From positions 5,456,001 through 5,520,000 of the forward strand of contig NZ_CP110636.1 of NCBI RefSeq assembly GCF_026153355.1: 64,000 nt of DNA. The letters run 5' to 3'. This stretch comes from Streptomyces endophytica (GTDB lineage: Bacteria; Actinomycetota; Actinomycetes; Streptomycetales; Streptomycetaceae). Within the stretch, counting starts at the first letter, position 1, and each line of letters starts with the position of its first letter. Positions 32,190 to 41,207 of the stretch are shown piece after piece. The position numbers and the translations under genes were made by a program. Below the pieces are notes generated by a model, which worked only from the letters and a program-made list of their open reading frames with translations, did no database searches and had not been told where the DNA came from.

Positions 32190-34277
32190 GTGACGTCGAA
32201 TCCCTTCTTCGAGCCGAGTGATCTTCCCTACGAGCTGCCGCCCTTCGCGCGGATCCGCACCGATCACTATCTCCCCGCCTTCACACGCGGTATGGCCGAG
32301 CAGCTGGACGAGGTCGCGGCGATCACCGGCCGGGCCGCGCCACCGACCTTCGAGAACACCGTGGAGGCACTGGAACGCAGCGGCGCGCTGCTGGACCGGG
32401 TGCACCGGGTGTTCTTCAACAAGGCCGCCGCGGACACCGACGAGACGATCCAGGCGCTGGAGGCGGAGATCGCACCCCGGCTGGCCGCCCATGACGACGC
32501 GCTGCTGCTCGACCCCGGCCTGTTCGCGCGGCTGGACGCGCTGCACGCCCAGCGCGATCAGCTTGGCCTGGACCCGGAACAACTGCGGCTGCTGGAACGC
32601 CACCACACGCTGCGGGTGCGGGCCGGCGCGCGGCTCACGGCCGGACAGCAGCGCCGGTTGCGGGAGATCAACGCCGAGCTGGCGACGCTGTCCACGCGGT
32701 TCGAGCAGAACGTCCGGGCGGCCACCGCCGCCGCGGCACTGATCGTGGACAGCGCGGAGGAACTGTCCGGGCTCCCCGAGGCCCAGATCGCCGCCGCGGC
32801 CGAGAACGCCCGGGCACTGGGCCACGAGGGCCGGTTCGCGCTGGTGCTGAAGAACTTCACCCAGCAGACCGAGCTGGCCGCGCTGGACGACCCCGCGCTG
32901 CGGGAACGGCTGCTCAGCGCCTCCCTGGGCCGCGGCACCGACAGCAACGGCCCGGTCGCCGTCGCCCTGGCCCGGCTGCGCGCCGAGCGTGCCGCGCTGC
33001 TCGGCCACGCCAGCCACGCCGCCTGGGAGGTCGCCGACCGGACGGCCGGCACCACGGACGCGGTGGAGGAGATGTTCGCCCGGCTGACCGGGCCCGCGGT
33101 CGCCAACGCGGAGCGGGAGGCCGCGGCACTGGCCGAGGCGGCCGGGGTGCCGGAGATCCGCGCGGCCGACTGGCAGTACTACGCGGAACGGGTCCGCAAG
33201 GAGCGGTTCGACCTCGACGCGGCCGACCTGCGGCCCTACCTGGAGCTGGAGACCGTGCTGCACGACGGGGTGTTCCACGCCGCCGGGCTGGTCTACGGCA
33301 TCACCTTCACCGAGCGGCCCGACCTGGTGGCGTACCACCCGGATGCCCGGGTCTTCGAGGTGCACGACGCGGACGGCGGCCCGCTCGGGCTGTACCTCGG
33401 CGACTTCCATTCCCGCGCGTCCAAGCGGGGCGGTGCCTGGATGAACTCGCTGGTGCTCCAGTCCCGTCTGCTGGGCCGGCGGCCGGTGGTCGTGAACAAC
33501 CTGAACATCGCCAAGCCGCCGGCCGGCGAACCGGTGCTGATGACCTGGAGCGAAGTCACCACGCTGTTCCACGAGTTCGGGCATGCGCTGCACGCGCTGT
33601 TCTCGGACGTCCGCTATCCGCTGCTGTCCGGTACCCATGTGCCCCGGGACTTCGTGGAGTTCCCCTCCCAGGTCAACGAGATGTGGGCGGACCGGCCCGA
33701 GGTGCTCGCGCACTACGCCCGGCACCACCGCACCGGCGAGCCGATGCCCGCGGAGCTGCCGGCCCGGCTGCGCGCGGCGGAGACCTTCGGCGCGGGCTTC
33801 CGGATGGTGGAGCACCAGGCCGCCGCGGTGCTGGACTGGGCCTGGCACTCGCTGTCCGCCGGCGACGACCTGCCGGGCGCGGACGAGGCCGAGACGTTCG
33901 AGGCGGCCGTCCTGGAGCGCGCGGGCCTGGCGTCGGCGGCTATCCCTCCGCGGTACCGCACCGGCTACTTCAACCACATCTTCGCCAACGACTACGCGGC
34001 CGGCTACTACGGCTACCGCTGGGCCGAGGTGCTGGACGCGGACACCGTCCGGTGGTTCCGGGAGAACGGGCGACCGGTCCGCGAGAGCGGGGAGATCTTC
34101 CGCCGGGAACTCCTCGCCCGGGGCGGCAGCGTGGACGCCATGGCGGCGTTCCGCGCGGTGGTCGGACGCGATGCGGACATCGAGCCGCTGCTGGCCCGGC
34201 ACGGACTGGTCGACCCCGCGACGGACGGTCCCGTGTCGGACGGTCCCGAGACGAACGGCCCCGGGCTCGACGGCTGA
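32190..34277 (+). CDS. M3-family metallopeptidase (Dcp-like)
   Basis: 695 residues, the size of bacterial peptidyl-dipeptidase Dcp/oligopeptidase A. The zinc site HEFGH is at 461-465 with the third ligand Glu in the following FPSQVNEMW helix. No signal peptide, so a cytoplasmic enzyme that trims oligopeptides. The GTG at 32190 gives the conserved start NPFFEPSDLPYELPPFARI; codons before it are not coding-like. The last 15 residues are a low-complexity tail (DGPVSDGPETNGPG). Not in an operon. Confidence 0.93.
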   Translation: MTSNPFFEPSDLPYELPPFARIRTDHYLPAFTRGMAEQLDEVAAITGRAAPPTFENTVEALERSGALLDRVHRVFFNKAAADTDETIQALEAEIAPRLAAHDDALLLDPGLFARLDALHAQRDQLGLDPEQLRLLERHHTLRVRAGARLTAGQQRRLREINAELATLSTRFEQNVRAATAAAALIVDSAEELSGLPEAQIAAAAENARALGHEGRFALVLKNFTQQTELAALDDPALRERLLSASLGRGTDSNGPVAVALARLRAERAALLGHASHAAWEVADRTAGTTDAVEEMFARLTGPAVANAEREAAALAEAAGVPEIRAADWQYYAERVRKERFDLDAADLRPYLELETVLHDGVFHAAGLVYGITFTERPDLVAYHPDARVFEVHDADGGPLGLYLGDFHSRASKRGGAWMNSLVLQSRLLGRRPVVVNNLNIAKPPAGEPVLMTWSEVTTLFHEFGHALHALFSDVRYPLLSGTHVPRDFVEFPSQVNEMWADRPEVLAHYARHHRTGEPMPAELPARLRAAETFGAGFRMVEHQAAAVLDWAWHSLSAGDDLPGADEAETFEAAVLERAGLASAAIPPRYRTGYFNHIFANDYAAGYYGYRWAEVLDADTVRWFRENGRPVRESGEIFRRELLARGGSVDAMAAFRAVVGRDADIEPLLARHGLVDPATDGPVSDGPETNGPGLDG

Positions 34278-34308
34278 TCCGGCATCCGCGGCAGGCCCGG
34301 ACGGCGGC

Positions 34309-34926
34309 TCAGGCGGCCAGGAACCGGTCCTGCTGCGCGCCGTGCAGGCGGCCCTCCGGGAGCTTGCGGCCGAAGGCGACCAGCAGCAGGTCCTGGGCGC
34401 TGCCGGTGAGCGGGGTGCCGGTGCCGAAGGACCAGTCGAGGTCGTCGGCGCGCAGCGCGAGGCCGCGGAGGTCGGCGCCGAAGAACCTGGCGGACCGGAG
34501 CGTGACGTGGTCCAGCAGGACGCGCAGCCGGTCCTCGGGCACCCGGCGGTCGATGCCCAGGGCGACGGTGATGTCGAGGCCGTGGACGACGTCGTGGCCC
34601 AGCGCGGCGGCGAGCCCGCCGACCGGCGGCGTCCAGGGGTGGTGCGCGTGCTCCCGCAGGAAGCCGGCGAGCTGCCGCGGGGCGGCGGCCGCCGCGTCCT
34701 TGCGGGCGAGCCGGTCGGCCATCTTGTTGACGTTCCCGCCGGATCTGAGGAGTTCTGCCACCACCTTGGGCAGCGGATAACGGAAGCCCATCGACATATG
34801 GGCCGCGACCTCGCGCACCCGCCATCCCGCGCACAGCGTCGGCGCGTCCCACCGCGCCTCCGGCAGGCCGTCCAACAGGTCTGCCAGCTCCCGGCGTTCG
34901 GCCGCTATCGCCGCTTTGATGTCCAT
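34309..34926 (-). CDS. Mycothiol-dependent maleylpyruvate-isomerase-type protein
   Basis: 205 residues. The N-terminal DinB-like bundle shows LCAGWRVREVAAHMSMG (a metal His in the second helix) and LGHDVVHGLDI (a second His pair), as in the TIGR03083/MDMPI-N family of actinobacteria. These enzymes use mycothiol for isomerisation or conjugation; the substrate is unknown. ATG 34926. It is divergent from the LysR gene at 35022 across 95 bp, so it may be its target. Confidence 0.85.
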   Translation of the reverse strand: MDIKAAIAAERRELADLLDGLPEARWDAPTLCAGWRVREVAAHMSMGFRYPLPKVVAELLRSGGNVNKMADRLARKDAAAAAPRQLAGFLREHAHHPWTPPVGGLAAALGHDVVHGLDITVALGIDRRVPEDRLRVLLDHVTLRSARFFGADLRGLALRADDLDWSFGTGTPLTGSAQDLLLVAFGRKLPEGRLHGAQQDRFLAA

Positions 34927-35021
34927 ACCGTCAAGGATCTTGTTCCGCTGGCCACAAGTCCAAGAGCGGTTCGTTCTGCCTCCCAGAAGCAGTGGTTATG
35001 GGGCTGGTTAGGATCGCCGGC

Positions 35022-35978
35022 ATGGAACTTCACCAGCTCCGGTACTTCGTCGCGGTCGTGGAGGAGGGCGGCTTCACCCGGGCCGCCGCCCGGCTGCACC
35101 TGGCCCAGCCGGGGGTGAGTGCGCAGATCCGGCAGCTCGAACGGGAGCTGGGGCAGCCGCTGTTGGACCGTTCCGGCCGGCGGGTGACGGTGACGGAGGT
35201 CGGGGCGGCGGTCCTCGGGTACGCCCGGGCCGCGCTCGCCGCCGTCGACGGGATCCGGCGCACCGTCGACGAGTTCACCGGGCTGCTGCGCGGCCGGGTC
35301 GCGCTCGGCCTGGTCTCGGGCGCCGCCCTCGACGCCTTCGAGGTGCCGGCCCTGCTGGCCGGCTTCCACGACGACCACCCTCAGGTGGAGATCTCCCTCA
35401 CCGAGGACACCTCGGAACGGATGCTGGCCGCGCTGCACGGCGGGGAGCTCGACCTCGCGGTCATCGGCCTGGCGCAGGAGGAGGCGCCGCCGGGCATCTC
35501 ACTGCGGCTGGTGGTCGACCAGCCGCTGGTCGCCGCGGTGGCCCCGGGCGATCCGCTGCTCACCCCGCCGGACCGGTCCGCTGTCCCGCTGGCCGAGCTC
35601 CAGGACCGTCCGCTGATCAGCCTGCCGCGCGGCACCGGCCTGCGCGGGGTGCTGGAACGGGCCTGCGCGCAGGCCGGCATCCGGCCGCGGTTCGCGTTCG
35701 AGGCGGCGGCCCCGGAGGTGCTGGCCCAGCTCGCCGCGCGGGGGCTGGGGGTGGCGGTGATCCCGGCGCTGCCGCCGGAGGCCGCGGCGGACCGCGGGCT
35801 GCGCACCCTCGCCCTCACCGACCCGCGGCCGCGCGGCCGGGTCGCCCTGGCCTGGCGGACGGCGGGCCCGACGCCCGCGGCCCGGGCGCTGCTCGACCGG
35901 CTGCACAAGGCCCTGCCGGTGCCGGCGGGCGGGGAGGGCGGCGGGCCGCCCCGGGATCACCAGGGGCTGGGCGCGTAG
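35022..35978 (+). CDS. LysR-family transcriptional regulator
   Basis: 318 residues. Winged helix at 1-60 (MELHQLRYFVAVVEEGGFT, LAQPGVSAQIRQLERELG) followed by a type 2 periplasmic-binding-like effector domain at about 90-295. The start at ATG 35022 begins exactly at the conserved helix 1. Divergent from the mycothiol-type gene. Its 3' end overlaps the convergent SDR gene by 22 bp. Confidence 0.94.
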   Translation: MELHQLRYFVAVVEEGGFTRAAARLHLAQPGVSAQIRQLERELGQPLLDRSGRRVTVTEVGAAVLGYARAALAAVDGIRRTVDEFTGLLRGRVALGLVSGAALDAFEVPALLAGFHDDHPQVEISLTEDTSERMLAALHGGELDLAVIGLAQEEAPPGISLRLVVDQPLVAAVAPGDPLLTPPDRSAVPLAELQDRPLISLPRGTGLRGVLERACAQAGIRPRFAFEAAAPEVLAQLAARGLGVAVIPALPPEAAADRGLRTLALTDPRPRGRVALAWRTAGPTPAARALLDRLHKALPVPAGGEGGGPPRDHQGLGA

Positions 35979-37417
35979 TCCTTGAGGAAGCAGCCGTGCA
36001 GGTCCTCGCCCTGTTCGCCGCGGACGATCGGGTCGTAGACCCGGGCCGCGCCGTCGACCAGGTCGAGCGGGGCGTGGAAGCCCTCCTCGGCCAGCCGCAT
36101 CTTCTCGGGGTGCGGGCGTTCGTCGGTGATCCAGCCGGTGTCGACGGCGGTCATGAGGATGCCGTCGGTCTCCAGCATCTCCCGGGCGCTGGTGCGGGTG
36201 AGCATGTTCAGCGCGGCCTTGGCCATGTTGGTGTGCGGGTGGCCGGGGCCCTTGTAGCCGCGGCTGAACTGCCCTTCCATGGCGGACACGTTGACCACGT
36301 ACTTGCGGCGCGCGGCGGACCCGGCGAGCGCCGGGCGCAGCCGGCTCACCAGCAGGAACGGTGCGGTCATGTTGCACAGCTGGACCTCCAGCAGCTCCAC
36401 CGGGTCGACCTCGTCGACCTTCTGGATCCAGCTGTTGGTGGCGTGCAGGTCCGGCACCAGCCCGCCGGCGTCGATCGCGGTGCCCGCGGCGATCCGGGCG
36501 GGGGTGGCGGAGCCGGTGGTCAGGGCGAGCGCGGTGACGTCGTCGGCGGTGAGCGCGCCGGCGGTGCCCGAGAGGGCGGGCAGGGCCACGGGAGCGCCGC
36601 TGCCGAAGTGCCCGAGGACCAGGGAGGCGGGCAGTTCGCCGGCCGGCAGCGGTGCGGACTCGGCGGCGACGAGCTGCCCGTACGCCTCGGGTGAGCGGCG
36701 CACGGTCTGTGCGGCGTTGTTGATGAGGATGTCGAGCGGGCCCTCGGCGGCGACCGAATCGGCGAGCGCGAGGACCTGCGCCGGGTCGCGCAGGTCGATG
36801 CCGACGATCTTCAGCCGGTGCAGCCAGTCGGCGCTGTCCGGCATGGCCGTGAAGCGGCGGATCGCGTCGTTGGGGAAGCGGGTGGTGATCGTCGTGTGCG
36901 CGCCGTCGCGCAGCAGCCGCAGCGCGATGTACATGCCGATCTTGGCGCGGCCGCCGGTGAGCAGGGCCCGCCGGCCGGTGAGGTCGGTGCGGGCGTCGCG
37001 GCGGGCGCGGTTCTCCTTGGCGCAGTCGCGGCACAGCTGGTGGTAGAAGGCGTCGACCTCGGTGTAGCGGCTCTTGCAGACGTAGCAGGAGCGGGGGCGC
37101 TGGAGGATGCCGGCGATCTCCGTGGTGACGGAGCTGGTGAGGGCCAGGCCCTGGGTCTCGTCGTCGATCCGGTCGGGTGCGCCGGTGGCGGTGGCCGCGG
37201 TGACCGCCCGGTCGTTGGCCGACTTCGCCGCCCGGGATTCCTGCCGCCGGCGCTGCTTCACCTTGCGGTAGATGCCGGAGGTGGCGCGGCGTATGGCGAC
37301 CGCGTCGGGGTGGTCGATCGGCAGCGCGTCCAGCTCTTGGAGCACGCTCAGGCAGATGGCCATGCGCTCCGCATCGATGCCCGTGCCCTCGGCCCGGCCT
37401 GTTTCGGTCACCGTCAT
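35957..37417 (-). CDS. SDR oxidoreductase with N-terminal zinc ribbon
   Basis: 486 residues, much longer than a usual SDR. Residues 1-140 hold a helical region and a four-Cys ribbon (C111, C114, C129, C132 in CYVCKS and CRDCAKE). The Rossmann part starts at TGGRAKIG (154-161) with INNAAQT and VVNVSAMEG. The expected YxxxK is altered: the lysine is in TNMAK near 400, but the nearest Tyr (GYKGPG) is about 12 residues before it and Thr stands in the Tyr place. Actinobacterial relatives of this length exist, to my memory without known function. ATG 37417 chosen by the natural start of the helical region. Confidence 0.8.
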   Translation of the reverse strand: MTVTETGRAEGTGIDAERMAICLSVLQELDALPIDHPDAVAIRRATSGIYRKVKQRRRQESRAAKSANDRAVTAATATGAPDRIDDETQGLALTSSVTTEIAGILQRPRSCYVCKSRYTEVDAFYHQLCRDCAKENRARRDARTDLTGRRALLTGGRAKIGMYIALRLLRDGAHTTITTRFPNDAIRRFTAMPDSADWLHRLKIVGIDLRDPAQVLALADSVAAEGPLDILINNAAQTVRRSPEAYGQLVAAESAPLPAGELPASLVLGHFGSGAPVALPALSGTAGALTADDVTALALTTGSATPARIAAGTAIDAGGLVPDLHATNSWIQKVDEVDPVELLEVQLCNMTAPFLLVSRLRPALAGSAARRKYVVNVSAMEGQFSRGYKGPGHPHTNMAKAALNMLTRTSAREMLETDGILMTAVDTGWITDERPHPEKMRLAEEGFHAPLDLVDGAARVYDPIVRGEQGEDLHGCFLKDYAPSPW

Positions 37418-37551
37418 CGCCGCTGCCGCTTCCTGGATCTGTGTTCGATTGCTGTACCGGCGAACTGTACGTAGCCGGGGCCGGGTCCGCCAAACCGGTG
37501 CGGGGCCCGGTGCGCTCGCGCACCGGGCCCCGCACACCACCGACGGGCCCG

Positions 37552-40146
37552 TCAGTTCACCGCGTCATGGCTCAGCTCGATGTCGCAGTCGGCCTGCCCG
37601 GCGGCGCCGAGCCGCAGCGGACTGGCCACCGGCGGGTACCCGCTGGCGATCAGCGTGTACTCGCCGCTGTCGAGGTCGGTGAAGACGTACTCGCCGTCCT
37701 GGCCGCTGGTGGCGGTGCCGACCACGTTGCCCGCCGGGTCGAGCAGGGTCACCCGGGCGTCGTCCACCGGGGCGCCCTGGGCGGTGCGGACGGTGCCGCG
37801 GACCTGGGCGCCGAGCGTGAGCCGGATCTCGTACCAGTTGCGGGTGCCGGCGGTGACCTCCACCTGGAGGGCGGAGGGGCGGTGCTGCTCGGCGCTGACG
37901 GCCAGGGTGTAGCTGCCCGGGGTCAGTTCCCCGAAGGCGAAGCCGCCGTCCTGGCCGGCCACGCCGGAGGCCACGACCTCGCCGCGCACATCGGTCGCCA
38001 CGACCAGCGCCCCGGGCACCGGCTCGTCGCCCTTCTCCTCGCGGACCTCGCCGGCCAGCCCGGCGGCGCCGCTGAGCACCAGGTCGTAGGTGAGCGGTCC
38101 GTCGCCCACCACGACGGTCACGGCCTGCGGCTGCCGGGCACCGGCGGAGGCGATCAGCACATAGGTGCCGGCGCCCGTGGTGGGCAGCGCGTAGCCGCCG
38201 TCGTCCGTGGTCTGGGTACGGCCGAGCTGCCGCCCGCCGACGCTGATCAGGGTGACCGCGGCGCCCGTCACCGGCTGCCCGGAACCGTCCCGGACCGCGC
38301 CGCTGATGGCCGGGCCGGTGGCGTCGGCCGCGGCGGTCGCCGGGGTGTGTGCCGGCGCCGGTACGGGGCTCCCGGCCGGAGCCCCGGCGGGTGCGACCTC
38401 GGCGGCCGCGACCGCTTCGGCCGGTGTCCCGGCGGCTTCCGCGGCGGGCGGGGCCTCGCCGTTGGCCTCGGCCTCCGCCTGGGCCCGTGCCTGCAGTCCG
38501 GAGATCTGCCGCAGCGGCACCTCCTTGATGAACCACATCAGCAGGAACGCCAGCGCCACGACGACCGCGCCCATGAGGAACACGGTGTGCATCGAGTCGG
38601 CGAAGCCGCGCTTGAACGGCTCGGCGAGCCGTGGGTCGAGGTGCTGGATGAACGACGAATCGCTGAGCACGCCCGAGGAGTTGCCGTTGCCCGGGTGCTT
38701 GAGCATGTCCAGCACCGGCTTGTTGGCCGGGTCGTGCAGGACGGCGGGGTCACGCAGGGCGGCCCGGAAGCGCTGGGTGCCCGCCGCGTCCCGGAACGCC
38801 GAGGCGATCTTGTCGCCGACGGTGCTGAACAGCACCGACAGGAAGATCGCGGTACCTGCGGTGGCGCCCATCTGCCGGAAGAAGGTGGACGACGCGGTCG
38901 CCACGCCCATGTCCTTGGGCGGGACGGCGTTCTGCACCGCCAGCACCAGGGTCTGCATGCAGCCGCCCAGGCCGAGGCCGAAGACGAGCATGTAGACCAT
39001 GGTCTCCCACAGCGGGGTGTCCCACTGGACGCGGTAGTGGAAGAGCAGCATCGCCGCGATCATCAGCGCGGTGCCGACGATCGGGAAGACCTTGTAGCGG
39101 CCGGTCTTGGCGGTGATCTGGCCGGACGCGATCGAGGCGATGAGCATGCCCGCCATCAGCGGCAGCATCTCCAGGCCCGACCTGGTGGGGCTGGCGCCCT
39201 TCACGATCTGGAGGTACTGCGGGATCATCAGCATCCCGCCGAACATGCCCATGCCGATCAGCACGGACATCAGGCTGGTCTTGCTGAAGGTGCCGTTGCG
39301 GAAGAGCCGCATCGGGATCAGCGCGTCGTCGCCGATCCACCGCTCCACGAAGATCCAGGCGATGATGCCGACCGCGCCGATGACGTAACAGGCGATCGAC
39401 CGGGACGAGTCCCAGCCCCACTCCCGGCCCTGCTCGGCGACGAGCAGCAGCGGGACGACGCCGACGGAGATGGTGAGCGCGCCCCACCAGTCGATGCGGT
39501 GGTCGCGCCGGGTGTGCGGGATGTTGAGGACCTTGGCGACGACGAACAGCGCGATGATGCCGATCGGCACGTTGACCAGGAAGACCCAGCGCCAGCCGGT
39601 GACGCCGAGCAGCTGGTCCTGGCCGGCCAGCGCGCCGCCGATCAGCGGTCCGGCGACGCTGGAGGTGGCGAAGGTGCCGAGCATGTAGCCCTGGTAGCGG
39701 GCGCGTTCGCGGGGCGGGACGATGTCACCGATGATCGCCAGTGCCAGCGACATCAGACCGCCGGCGCCCAGCCCCTGCACCGCGCGGAACGCGGCGAGTT
39801 CGGTCATCGAGGTGGAGAAGGTGCAGAGCACCGAGCCCGCGACGAAGATGCTGATCGCGGCGAGGTAGTAGGGCTTGCGGCCGTGCAGGTCGGACAGCTT
39901 GCCGTACAGCGGGGTGGCGATCGTCGAGGTGATCAGGTAGGCGGTGGTCGCCCAGGCCTGCTGGCTGAGGCCGTGCAGGTCGTCGGCGATGGTCCGGATG
40001 GACGTGCTGACGATGGTCTGGTCGAGCGCGGCGAGGAACATGCCGAGCATCAGACCGCTGAGGATGGTGAGGATCTGACGGTGGGTCAGCACTCCGGACC
40101 CGGGTATCGCCTTGGCTCCCGCCTCGGGCGGGGAGGTGGTGCTCAT
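37552..40146 (-). CDS. MFS drug exporter fused to three CarboxypepD_reg-like domains
   Basis: 864 residues. Residues about 22-530 are a 14-helix DHA2/EmrB-QacA-type exporter (LDQTIVSTSIRTIADDL, GKLSDLHGRKP, RWVFLVNVPIG). After a Pro/Ala-rich linker (about 545-612) come three beta-sandwich repeats near 614-690, 695-778 and 779-864, each with a GxVxD-x-G-x-P-V-x-G-A-x-V start and a G-x-Y-x-L/T-x-P-GSYTL end, the pattern of carboxypeptidase regulatory-like (Ig-type) domains. The N-terminus overlaps the MarR gene. The protein likely pumps a lipophilic compound, with its extra domains on the outer or inner face. Regulated by the MarR protein upstream. Confidence 0.9.
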   Translation of the reverse strand: MSTTSPPEAGAKAIPGSGVLTHRQILTILSGLMLGMFLAALDQTIVSTSIRTIADDLHGLSQQAWATTAYLITSTIATPLYGKLSDLHGRKPYYLAAISIFVAGSVLCTFSTSMTELAAFRAVQGLGAGGLMSLALAIIGDIVPPRERARYQGYMLGTFATSSVAGPLIGGALAGQDQLLGVTGWRWVFLVNVPIGIIALFVVAKVLNIPHTRRDHRIDWWGALTISVGVVPLLLVAEQGREWGWDSSRSIACYVIGAVGIIAWIFVERWIGDDALIPMRLFRNGTFSKTSLMSVLIGMGMFGGMLMIPQYLQIVKGASPTRSGLEMLPLMAGMLIASIASGQITAKTGRYKVFPIVGTALMIAAMLLFHYRVQWDTPLWETMVYMLVFGLGLGGCMQTLVLAVQNAVPPKDMGVATASSTFFRQMGATAGTAIFLSVLFSTVGDKIASAFRDAAGTQRFRAALRDPAVLHDPANKPVLDMLKHPGNGNSSGVLSDSSFIQHLDPRLAEPFKRGFADSMHTVFLMGAVVVALAFLLMWFIKEVPLRQISGLQARAQAEAEANGEAPPAAEAAGTPAEAVAAAEVAPAGAPAGSPVPAPAHTPATAAADATGPAISGAVRDGSGQPVTGAAVTLISVGGRQLGRTQTTDDGGYALPTTGAGTYVLIASAGARQPQAVTVVVGDGPLTYDLVLSGAAGLAGEVREEKGDEPVPGALVVATDVRGEVVASGVAGQDGGFAFGELTPGSYTLAVSAEQHRPSALQVEVTAGTRNWYEIRLTLGAQVRGTVRTAQGAPVDDARVTLLDPAGNVVGTATSGQDGEYVFTDLDSGEYTLIASGYPPVASPLRLGAAGQADCDIELSHDAVN

Positions 40147-40693
40147 GTACGTATCTCTCCCTGCTCCACGGCGGCACCCTGGTCTCCCCGGGACCCAGCC
40201 GTGTGTGTTGTCGTGTCGCCATGTCCTCGTTGAGCCGGCCGAGGAGCCGGATGAGGTCGGCCCGCTCCTGGGGCGACCACGGTGCGAGGAGCTCGGCCAG
40301 TTCGGCGTCGCGCTGGCGCCGGTAGTTCTCGAACGCGGCCCGTCCGGCGTCGGTCGCGGTCAGCAGTGACCCGCGGCGGTCCTCCGGGTCGGGACGGCGG
40401 GCGACCAGGCCGCGCTCGACCAGCGAGCGCACCTGACGGCTGACCGTCGACAGGTCCAGGAACGCGTCGGCGGCCAGGTCGGTCGCCCGCTGGTCCCCGC
40501 CGACCACCAGCCGGGCCAGCAGCACCCGGTCCGCGGCGCCGCCGTCGGTCTTGGCCCGCTGCTTCCAGGCCGCGAGCAGCCGGGAGAAGCGGACGATCTC
40601 CGTTCCCAGTCCGGCCGCCGCCTCTTCCAGCGCCGACTCGACGGTGATCTGCGGGGCCGCCCGGTCACATCCCGGGACAAGACCCTTACTCAT
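40143..40693 (-). CDS. MarR-family regulator (probable frameshift near the 3' end)
   Basis: The winged-helix domain is clear (LLARLVVGGDQRATDLAADAF, LSTVSRQVRSLVERGLVARRPDPEDRRG). It starts at ATG 40693. As read, the frame runs on 420 bp into the exporter gene without stop. If one base is missing in the G runs between about 40150 and 40250, the frame instead ends at TGA 40143-40145 in an ATGA overlap with the exporter start, the usual arrangement, giving about 183 residues. I give that end here. It should repress itself and the exporter through the palindrome at 40746-40764. Confidence 0.75.
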
Positions 40694-40745
40694 CGTGTTG
40701 ATCCTTAGCGGTGAGTCATCGATCCGGCTCGATCCGGCGAATAGA

Positions 40746-40764
40746 TTGCTTGTACCTAGCAAGC
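40746..40764. promoter_or_regulatory. Probable MarR operator
   Basis: TTGCTTGTACCTAGCAAGC contains GCTTG (40748-40752) and CAAGC (40760-40764) as inverted arms and also TTGCT/AGCAA. It lies 52 bp upstream of the MarR start in the marR-exporter promoter. It resembles the palindrome at 62954-62978. Confidence 0.6.
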
Positions 40765-40858
40765 TTAGCGCCCTGGGAAGGGATGCTGCGCACCGGGGGG
40801 CGGTTACGTTTCCGGTGCGGCCGGCCGGCGGCCCGCGGTGGCCGCGCCGCAGTGGTCC

Positions 40859-41194
40859 TCACGCGGTCGGGGCCGCGCACTCCTCGCCGGCCTTGACCAC
40901 GGTGAGCGTGATCCGCCGGTCGTCCATCGGCGTGCCCGGTGCCGGGTCCTGGCCGCAGACCTTCCACGAGGCCGGCCAGAGCACGATGCGGCCGGCTCCG
41001 CGGCCGTCCCGGAACCGGACGGTGGTGGTGTAGTTGAGCTCCCCGTAGGCGGCGACCAGGTTCTTGCCCGTCACGTCGGGCATCGGGCGGCCGTCGGCGC
41101 GGGCCGGTGCGGCCGGGCCGACCAGGGAGACCGCGAGGGCCGTGACGGCGGTGGCCGTGGCGAGGACGGTTCTGGTGGTGCTGGTGTGATTCAT
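40859..41194 (-). CDS. Secreted PASTA-like protein
   Basis: 111 residues. Signal peptide about 1-34 (VLATATAVTALAVSLVGPA, cut near ARA-D), then PMPDVTGKNLVAAYGELNYTT, the opening of a PASTA domain, and DPAPGTPMDDRRITLTV, its end. One disulfide is possible (C-GQ and EEC). PASTA domains bind peptidoglycan or beta-lactams; single-domain secreted forms are common in streptomycetes. ATG 41194 fits the signal peptide. Confidence 0.8.
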   Translation of the reverse strand: MNHTSTTRTVLATATAVTALAVSLVGPAAPARADGRPMPDVTGKNLVAAYGELNYTTTVRFRDGRGAGRIVLWPASWKVCGQDPAPGTPMDDRRITLTVVKAGEECAAPTA

Positions 41195-41207
41195 CTCCGG
41201 TGAACGA

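Noticed and set aside
37441..40233. Plus-strand open frame of about 930 codons opposite the MFS exporter
   Set aside because: Low-complexity Gly/His/Asp/Arg translation without membrane or domain features; the exporter on the other strand explains the open frame.
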